DNA of 35,644 nt from Seminavis robusta. Taxonomy: Eukaryota; Bacillariophyta; Bacillariophyceae; Naviculales; Naviculaceae. The notes below the pieces were generated by a model. That model made no database searches, was not told the DNA's origin, and was given only the letters and a program-made list of their open reading frames with translations. The position numbers and the translations under genes were made by a program. Every line of letters begins with the position of its first letter. Position 1 is the stretch's first letter. Below are positions 29,642 through 35,644 of the stretch, piece by piece. The stretch spans positions 1 through 35,644 of the forward strand of contig CAICTM010001152.1 in the NCBI GenBank assembly GCA_903772945.1, read 5' to 3'.

Positions 29642-30030
29642 ACAGATAGAAGAAGGAGGATTATGTTCGGATTGCACCCATCTTTCAAGCTAGCCCTGGC
29701 GACGGCCGGTATCATTCATTCCCTCATTGCAACCTTCTTTTTATTAAGCTAGCCCTGGCGACAACACCCGACTACGTCGTGCCTTGCCGCCCGCTACTCT
29801 ATAATTTACCAGCTGCCATTCCCTTATTGTAACTCTAACCTTTACAGCTCCTGCTGGCTTATTGTGCTGTTGTGATGATTGCACTAACCTTAAATATTAA
29901 TTATTTATTCCTACCCCTAACTTGTATTGAACCATCAATGTTCAGTTTTGTTGGCTTATGACTATCTCTATCCTTATACTTTGGCTTCACCGGAATAGGA
30001 AATAGGATATAGGAAATAGGAAATAGCATT
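29642..30030 (+). repeat. 424-bp tandem repeat, unit 2, right fragment
   Basis: It continues unit 2 after the LTR insertion (ACAGATAGAAGAAGG). The first hairpin block is shortened to CTGGCGACGG; the second (29762-29786) is kept but mutated in its right arm. It ends with AGGAAAT repeats. Confidence 0.85.
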
Positions 30031-30447
30031 TAAGTCAGCGGGAGCTGCGATACCTCGGCAGAAAGACAGATAGAAAAATGATGACATGTTTGAGATTGCA
30101 CCCTTCTTTCAAGGTCGCCCTGGCGACAACACCCGACTTCGTCGTGTGTTGCCGCCCGGTATCATTCCTTCATTATAACCTTCTTTTTAATTTATGCTAG
30201 CTCTGGCGACAACACTTCGTCGTGTGTTGTCGCCCTCTAACCATAGTTTTACAGCTGTCACTCCCGTACATACCTGTAACTTTTGTAGCTTCTGCTGGCT
30301 TATTGTGTTGAGTGCACTAACTTTGAATAATCATGATTTATTCCTACCCCTAAATTTATAGAGTTGGCTTGTGCCTATCTCTATCCCTATATTTTGGCTT
30401 CACCGGAACAGAAAACAGGAAGCAGGAAGCAGGAAACAGGAAATACC
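30031..30447 (+). repeat. 424-bp tandem repeat, unit 3
   Basis: It begins TAAGTCAGCGGGAGCTGCGA. It holds both hairpins (30127-30151 and 30210-30231) and a purine-rich tail of AGGAAGC and AGGAAAC units instead of AGGAAAT. Confidence 0.85.
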
Positions 30448-30568
30448 AAAAAAGGGGGTGAGGGCTCAGGCAGATAGACTGCCAAGGTAAAGGGGTTGAG
30501 AACTCAGGCAGTTTACCTGCCGAGGTAAAAAAGGGGGTGAGGGCTCGGGCAGATAGACTGCCGAGGTA
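30448..30568 (+). repeat. Three ~40-bp repeats with GGCAG/CTGCC hairpins before ankyrin copy B
   Basis: Units start at about 30448, 30489 and 30527. Each has a G-rich start (AAGGGGGTGAGGGCTC or a variant), then GGCAG, five bases, CTGCC and AAGGTA or GAGGTA. Each GGCAG/CTGCC pair can form a hairpin. The array ends 43 bp before the start codon of copy B. Confidence 0.8.
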
Positions 30569-30611
30569 ATGAACACCACAACAAACATCTTTATCCGCAA
30601 AAAGGACAACA

Positions 30612-32474
30612 ATGGAGCATCACAATGGCAAGAGAGGGCTGGTACCAGTGGACTGCGGCTTGGCAACTCCAGAGCAGCAAAAGAAAGCAAAACAAACTGA
30701 TGATGTTGATATCCAGCTTTCCACGAAAGATGCTTTCAAAGCTCTCTCGCTACAGCTCTCACTAGTCTTGAGGCAACTGCAGACACAACAGAAGAGCAAC
30801 AGCAACAGAAGCAAAACACAAGCGGCAATTCACATGGAGACTGTGTTGGCGTTGCAGGCAGAGCTGACTAAAGCTATGGATCAAGTTGTTCAGCAGGCTA
30901 CTACCAATCTCAAACTTGGCCAAGATGACTCCTGTTTACAACACAAAGATATCTGGGTTAACCAGATTCTTCCTTTTCTTGGTATGGGGCAATTTGCCTT
31001 TGTGGCGCCCATCAGCAGCAACATGAAAGATCTTTACACTGCTTACTGTGACACTGTGGAGAAGCCTCCAGAGGTTATGGATGCTGGTGATCGTTATGGC
31101 GGGCGCAGCGCCACAAAGACAGATACTTTCTCTACTGCCATTGTCTCTTCTGTGCCATGCACAGAGTATTGGCAATCAAATCGGCAAACTGGAACTGGAC
31201 GAAAGATTTCTGGCTCTCAAATCTGTGCTGCAGCTGCCAGGCTGGGGAATCTTCAAGTTCTTCAATTGCTCCGGAACAAGGGATCCAATTGGGATAACCG
31301 CACATGCCAAAATGCGGCAGCATACGGCCATTTGGCGATCCTCAAATATGCCCATGAAAATGGTTGCGACGGTTGGAGCGTAGGTACGTGCTATTATGCA
31401 GCGAGAAATGGCCAATTTGAAATCTTGAAGTATCTCCATGAAAACGGGTGCCCTTGGGATGCATATATATGTAGCTACGCTGCAGAGAATGGTCATTTGG
31501 AAATCCTAAAGTATGCCCATGAAAATGGATGTCCTTGGGACGCAGAGACATGTTCTAAAGCTGCAGAAAAGGGCAACTTGGAGATTCTGAAATATGCCCA
31601 TGAACATGGATGTGGGTGGAACGCAATGACATGCTCCGAAGCTGCTGAGAATGGCCATTTGGAAGTCTTGATATATTCCCATGAACATGGCTGTTCGTGG
31701 ACTGCACGGACATGCTCCGGAGCTGCAAAGAAAGGTCATTTGGAAATCCTGAGATATGCCCATGAAAACGGATGTCCTTGGGATATGAACACATGCACTG
31801 AAGCTGCAGCAGGGGGAGATTTGGAAGTGTTGACATATGCCCATGAAAATGGCTGTCCTTGGGATGAATGGACTTGCACCAGAGCTGCTTGGGAAGGTCA
31901 TTTGGAAATTGTGAAGTATGCCCATGACCATGGATGTCAATGGGATGGGCAAACATGTGTTGCCGCTGCCGCAATAGGCCATTTGGAAATATTGAAGTAT
32001 GCCCATGAACATGGATGCCCTTGGGGCGCACAGACATGCTCCGAAGCTGCTCGCATGGGCCACTTGGAGACCCTGAAGTATGCCCATGAACATGGATGTC
32101 AGTGGAATGCAGAGACATGTAGCGGTGCTGCTGAGAATGGCCATTTGGAAGTCTTGATATATTCCCATGACCATGGCTGTCCGTGGACTGCACGGACATG
32201 TGATGCAGCTGCTAGAAGGGGCCGTTTGAAAATTTTGAAGTATGCCCATGAAAATGGCTGTCCATGGAATGGACGAAAATGCATTATTGATGGTGCTAAG
32301 AGAGGCCATTTGGAAGTCCTAAAATATGCCCACGAGAATGGATGTCCTTGGGATGAGAATGGCCATTTGGAGACGCTGAAATATGCAATTGAGAATGGTT
32401 GCTCATGGAATGAAGATGGTTTGTTGGATGCTGATGATGTGGAGGTAGTGGCTTGGGTTCGAGACTTTCTTTGA
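30612..32474 (+). CDS. Ankyrin-repeat protein, copy B (intact)
   Basis: This encodes 620 residues. Residues 1-40 are polar with a KKAKQ basic patch. Residues about 43-110 are a Gln-rich helical, probably coiled-coil, region. Residues about 115-155 (HKDIWVNQILPFLGMGQFAF onward) form a helical module resembling the F-box-like helix found before ankyrin arrays in diatoms. From about residue 200, some fifteen units of the 27-residue type HLEILKYAHENGCPW-xxx-TC-xx-AAxxG follow. The penultimate unit is truncated (CPWDENGHLETL), and the protein ends with a short acidic tail. Such solenoids bind other proteins. The frame is complete, unlike copy A. The upstream DNA is a repeat and LTR nest, so its present promoter is unclear. 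Confidence 0.88.
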   Translation: MEHHNGKRGLVPVDCGLATPEQQKKAKQTDDVDIQLSTKDAFKALSLQLSLVLRQLQTQQKSNSNRSKTQAAIHMETVLALQAELTKAMDQVVQQATTNLKLGQDDSCLQHKDIWVNQILPFLGMGQFAFVAPISSNMKDLYTAYCDTVEKPPEVMDAGDRYGGRSATKTDTFSTAIVSSVPCTEYWQSNRQTGTGRKISGSQICAAAARLGNLQVLQLLRNKGSNWDNRTCQNAAAYGHLAILKYAHENGCDGWSVGTCYYAARNGQFEILKYLHENGCPWDAYICSYAAENGHLEILKYAHENGCPWDAETCSKAAEKGNLEILKYAHEHGCGWNAMTCSEAAENGHLEVLIYSHEHGCSWTARTCSGAAKKGHLEILRYAHENGCPWDMNTCTEAAAGGDLEVLTYAHENGCPWDEWTCTRAAWEGHLEIVKYAHDHGCQWDGQTCVAAAAIGHLEILKYAHEHGCPWGAQTCSEAARMGHLETLKYAHEHGCQWNAETCSGAAENGHLEVLIYSHDHGCPWTARTCDAAARRGRLKILKYAHENGCPWNGRKCIIDGAKRGHLEVLKYAHENGCPWDENGHLETLKYAIENGCSWNEDGLLDADDVEVVAWVRDFL

Positions 32475-33392
32475 GATACTGGTGGTTAGTGGGTTTCTGT
32501 ACTTTCCTAGTACGTTTGGATGGTCTGGTGGCTCATATACATGTAGCTAGATGGATTTGGGGCGAACCGATTTCCGTGCCACCGACCAAGTTTGATGTTG
32601 TTGGTAGCCGTGGACAATGCTGCCATTATTGTCACAGAAAAGAACTTAGCGCCCTGCTACAGCTATGGAAATGCACTGAATCAGCTATGGATATAATGTT
32701 GCTGTTCTTGGTGTGCTGCTGTGGTTGCCCGTCAATAGGAAGCCAAGCTGAAGGTGGCTGCCGTACGCCGTTTTGGTAGCCATCATGACCATTGGAATGA
32801 ATGCTCCTCACCTGAGAACACTTTTTGTGCAGTAGGACTGTCAGCCACTCCAATGCTGCGAAGGTCTGTCGGTGCCACAAGCAAAGCAAACGGTTGGTAT
32901 GGTTCTCAATGAGGCTGCGCCGAACTGTCTTTTTTCAAAGACTTTTGGCGTTGCTTGGCCTGCCCGATCTTACTTTTGAAGGCATTGGTTGCTAGGAAAA
33001 GGCTCTGGTTGGTTCCTTGGGTTCCCGAAACGGCATCACGTTGTCTTCAAAGCCATGTATTGCTCGGGATCATTGCTCCTGTTGGCGGTGCCAGTAGAAC
33101 TCTGGCACACTGCGTGCACATGGCATTGTACCCAGAAAGCCACTCGAGGTCCAGCATCCGGCGCCGTGACTGCGGTGTACCGGTACGTAGGAACCGTTCT
33201 TTGATGCTCGTGCTCGACAGTCCTACTCTAAACCCCCCGTATCGGTATCCCACCGACTCCCGACTCATGGCTGGCTCATGGTGGACGAGGTCGGCCAAGA
33301 ACACAAAATAAGGAGTGAAGCTTCGTGACCATGCGCCTTGGTCGAGTCAGTCAGTCGTGGAGCGAATACCAAGATCGCGGAAAATACGTACA
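32475..33392. other. Intergenic region with no supported gene
   Basis: Short frames exist on both strands (for example - strand 32632-32889, with LEWLTVLLHKKCSQVRSIHS) but none has a start, partner or domain that can be supported; they may be transposon fragments. TACCGGTACG and similar palindromes precede the next gene. Confidence 0.45.
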
Positions 33393-34034
33393 ATGCAACA
33401 ACAGAACGGGTCTCCAAGATCCAAGATTACTCATAAGTTTGTTGACCAAAACCAACCCACTGGCTGGAACGATATGACAATGTCCTTGACTGTCAAGGTT
33501 TCTTGTGATGTGAACGCTCCCATGGAAGTGCTGTGGGAGACCCTTTGTGATGTGAAGAATCGGCCGACCTTTGTGAGCCGGGTTACCAAGGTGGAGTTCA
33601 AGAAACGCAGCAAGAACCATGGGCTGGTGACAATCCACCCCGAGGAATTCGTCCATCAAGAGGGAAGTCTCTGGGTGGTAGAGTCTTTGTTCCAAGGGAA
33701 AACCTTTCGCAGTATCGACTCTATCACATCCATGAGAAAACCCAATACTAGTGATAATGATAAGACTGCTTCGGTACAAATCAGTTCCCAGTTTCTCGAC
33801 AAGAGATTCTCCACCCGAAACAGAGCAGTCCACATTGGAACTTTCACCATAGAGGCTTTGAACGAGAAACGATGTCGGCTTCATGGATCTCTGGGGTTCC
33901 TGCCGGGTGGATGTTGGGGTGCCTTGGATCTGTGGATGCGAAAACGCCAAATTCAAAAATTAGCTCCCCTCTGGATGCGAGAATATCTCACGGAGTTTGC
34001 TACCGAAGCGGAAAAGAGAAGTGGCAAACAGTAG
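33393..34034 (+). CDS. SRPBCC/START-like lipid-binding or polyketide cyclase-like protein
   Basis: The first in-frame ATG (33393) gives 213 residues; a second ATG at 33474 gives 186 and begins MTMSLTVKVSCDVNAPMEVL, right at the domain. The pattern of a first beta strand, VNAPMEVLWETLCDVKNRP helix, then FVSRVTKVEF, a run of beta strands and a long C-terminal amphipathic helix is that of the SRPBCC/Polyketide_cyc2 fold, which holds hydrophobic ligands. A FLPGGCWGALDLWMRKRQIQ stretch precedes the last helix. No signal peptide is seen. The ligand and pathway cannot be told. Single exon. Confidence 0.75.
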   Translation: MQQQNGSPRSKITHKFVDQNQPTGWNDMTMSLTVKVSCDVNAPMEVLWETLCDVKNRPTFVSRVTKVEFKKRSKNHGLVTIHPEEFVHQEGSLWVVESLFQGKTFRSIDSITSMRKPNTSDNDKTASVQISSQFLDKRFSTRNRAVHIGTFTIEALNEKRCRLHGSLGFLPGGCWGALDLWMRKRQIQKLAPLWMREYLTEFATEAEKRSGKQ

Positions 34035-34914
34035 CAAACAACAAAAAAAGCAAGTATCTAGTTAACTAATGCTCATCATGCAGGCGTGAGCAAGCGACAA
34101 ACAAAGATCCCGTACCGTACAAGCCATCGAGATCTGAGTAGGGCAGGGTCAAGTCCAGCGAAAGATCCCCCGTGGATCGTCTAAGAAGCCTCGAATGACC
34201 TTTGGTCAAGATAAGGGGCAAACAGTAGTAGGTCAAAATTTGACATAGACATGGTCTCGTCTTACAAAGGATTATGTCCTAGGTAGCAATATGGACCTTT
34301 TCCCCCAATTCAGAAGGTGAAGCTTGGATTCCAGCACAGAACAGAAATCTAGAATCAGGACGAAAGCAAGCCAACTTAGCAACTTGTCAGGCAGCCAGCT
34401 TTCTGCCTACGTTCTTCAATTCAGAAGGTGTTTGTCATGTGCACTGTGTAATTTCGGCAGAAAGCCAACTGCCAACAAATTGCTAAGTGGCTACCTTCCT
34501 CGTGATCAGACCATTCTGTTGTAGATCAGGCCGTTCGCAATACAGAATGGTAAGAACCTTAGACTACAGAAATAGAAGAAAAATAGAGTGAAATAATAAC
34601 ATACTAGGAGAGAATTAGGATTTAAAAGTAGTGGGAACGGTCATGGAAAATAACATATCATGACCAAACACATGCTTAAAATACGGGGACCTTGTACAGA
34701 TTGCATTCACACGTGCAACCACAAACAGAACACTAATAGGCAAGGTCCAACCAAAAGGTCAAGATGTACAGTTTCGGAAAGTGAGTGGGGGTGCAAAAAT
34801 AACCAGCTGAGCACCCTGCAACCGACGAAAACAACAGCAACAAGGGGATGGATCTGTACCGAAAGGTCAAAATCAGGAAGTATCAGGCCCAAAATATTCA
34901 GTGGAGCCCCCTGG
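34035..34914. other. Intergenic region with a large imperfect palindrome
   Basis: No gene is seen. The main structure is the palindrome at 34340-34522. The motif AATTCAGAAGGTG occurs twice (34308-34320 and 34420-34432). Confidence 0.6.
34340..34522. repeat. Imperfect palindrome with ~70-nt arms (fold-back element)
   Basis: The best-matched inner arms are 34369-34407 and 34456-34492 (ACTTAGCAA and GGCTTTCTGCC-type blocks, about 30 of 37 pairs). A 48-nt loop separates them. Pairing continues outward to AACAGAA at 34340 and TTCTGTT near 34522. No ORF. It is probably a MITE remnant. Confidence 0.65.
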
Positions 34915-35644
34915 TTAATCATCAAGGTTGCTGGCTCTCTTCCTCTTTTTGTGCTTTCGTGCCTCCTTTGCCTCGCGCTTTCGCTGCTGGGAGTCTAATT
35001 TCAGTTGATAGGTTGCCGAAGCTTTGTCATGTTTTTTCGCCATAGCCTCGTGATGGCGTTTCTGAATAGTGAGGCAAAAGTACAGGTATATAGATGATTG
35101 GCAATAATTTCAGGTATTGCGCACAGACTGTTGCACTTACCTTCAGCATTTCAACAAACTTTGTATCAATTTCAAACCAACTGCTCAAATTGATTCGTCT
35201 CTCGCGTTTCCCCGAATCTTGAACTCTTCCTTGACCTCCTCAAACATTTCAATGCCTTCAGCAACCCACCCCCCAAACTCTTTCTGGCCAGAATAATTAT
35301 CAGAGTATTTTCCCTTTAAGCGAAAAGTACTGGGTTCTTGCTGCTGTATGTAGGGTAGCTTCCTTGGCCCCCTTCTTCATAGCGCCACTTGTATAGTTCA
35401 GTCCACCTCTTGTGGCAATTGTCAAATACCACGTACACAAATGCTTCCGTGCCAGCTGAAATCTGATGAACTCCATCAAATTCATGAGTAGTGGGGCATA
35501 AGGTCCGGCGATGCTTCTCACCGTAAACATGGCGTTGAGGTAAAAAACAAAGGGCAAAGCTGAGAATCATTACTAAATATATCTGAATTAAATCTCAAAT
35601 AGTCTGCTTTGTACTTACGCGCCAGCCACAATAGGAAGCAAATG
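34915..35644 (-). CDS. 3' part of a multi-exon gene of unknown function, with frame breaks
   Basis: Last exon 35061-34915 encodes KRHHEAMAKKHDKASATYQL, a basic helix (KREAKEARKHKKRKR) and stop TAA at 34915-34917. A 79-nt intron (35062-35140; GTAAGTGC to ATTCAG) precedes it in phase 0. Further upstream, fragments in three frames line up as one protein. A first piece crosses a likely 59-nt intron (35560-35618; GTAAGTAC to TTCTCAG). Then come FVYVVFDNCHKRWTELYKW, YSDNYSGQKEFGGWVAEGIE and INLSSWFEIDTKFVEMLK. Single-base shifts near 35330 and 35225 are needed. The VxxNCxxxWxxLxxW and GGWxxEG motifs recall a high-copy diatom family, possibly transposon-linked. It is either a pseudogene or affected by sequence errors. 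The 5' end lies outside the window. Confidence 0.6.
35062..35140 (-). other. Probable 79-nt intron in the right-end gene
   Basis: On the coding strand it starts GTAAGTGC and ends ATTCAG, between ATG CTG AAG and AAA CGC CAT. It has stops inside and joins two protein-like segments without a frame change. Confidence 0.75.

Noticed and set aside
31506..32309. 267-codon - strand frame opposite ankyrin copy B
   Set aside because: Same cause: antisense of the periodic array, with no known domain.
32632..32889. Minus-strand 85-codon frame that looked like a transposase scrap
   Set aside because: No catalytic motif, no inverted ends and no neighbouring fragments in order.
1..35644. CRISPR array or bacterial-type operon
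   Set aside because: No short direct repeats with uniform unique spacers occur; introns and diatom-type retroelements show a eukaryotic nuclear sequence.

Overview
The window looks like nuclear DNA of a diatom, most likely a raphid pennate species. The evidence is intron-poor genes, tiny GT-AG introns (59, 79 and 98 nt), decayed Copia DNA that resembles diatom elements as I remember them, 27-residue ankyrin arrays, U-box/Sel1 proteins, and many CTAGCTAG and TACCGGTA palindromes. The species cannot be fixed from sequence alone.

Left part (1-3800) is a transposon graveyard. A Copia pol remnant (1-2031) is riddled with frameshifts. It is followed by a 918-bp element with terminal inverted repeats and a TAA target duplication (2425-3342), which splits a reading frame. 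A second, 372-bp element follows (3401-3772) with a TGA duplication and an internal 35-nt-arm hairpin. Both lie just upstream of an amino-acid permease gene.

Middle-left (4062-20000) is gene-rich: an AAAP-type amino-acid transporter, a kinesin-light-chain-like TPR protein, a small protein resembling a diatom family, three paralogous U-box/Sel1 genes on the + strand (two broken at nearly the same place, one intact), a MYND-finger gene on the - strand with a frame break, and a class I histone deacetylase whose short first exon was recovered here (one 98-nt intron).

Right part (20495-32474) holds two ankyrin-repeat paralogues in inverted orientation. Copy A (-) is broken upstream by a 234-bp insertion, a stop and a frameshift. 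Copy B (+) is intact. A 24-bp exact motif lies just upstream of copy A's start and recurs, inverted, about 6 kb upstream of copy B's start. The gap on copy B's side is filled by three 424-bp tandem repeats, the middle one interrupted by a 4.5-kb LTR element (25156-29641) with ~525-bp LTRs, a 5-bp target duplication, a purine tract and one 485-aa ORF, but no recognisable polymerase. Between the paralogues lies a type II membrane protein with two cysteine-rich modules.

The far right holds an SRPBCC/START-like gene, a 70-nt-arm imperfect palindrome, and the 3' part of a multi-exon, frame-disrupted minus-strand gene that runs off the window.

No operons or shared pathway are evident. The themes are local gene duplication, protein-interaction repeats (TPR, Sel1, ankyrin) and layered transposon insertion.
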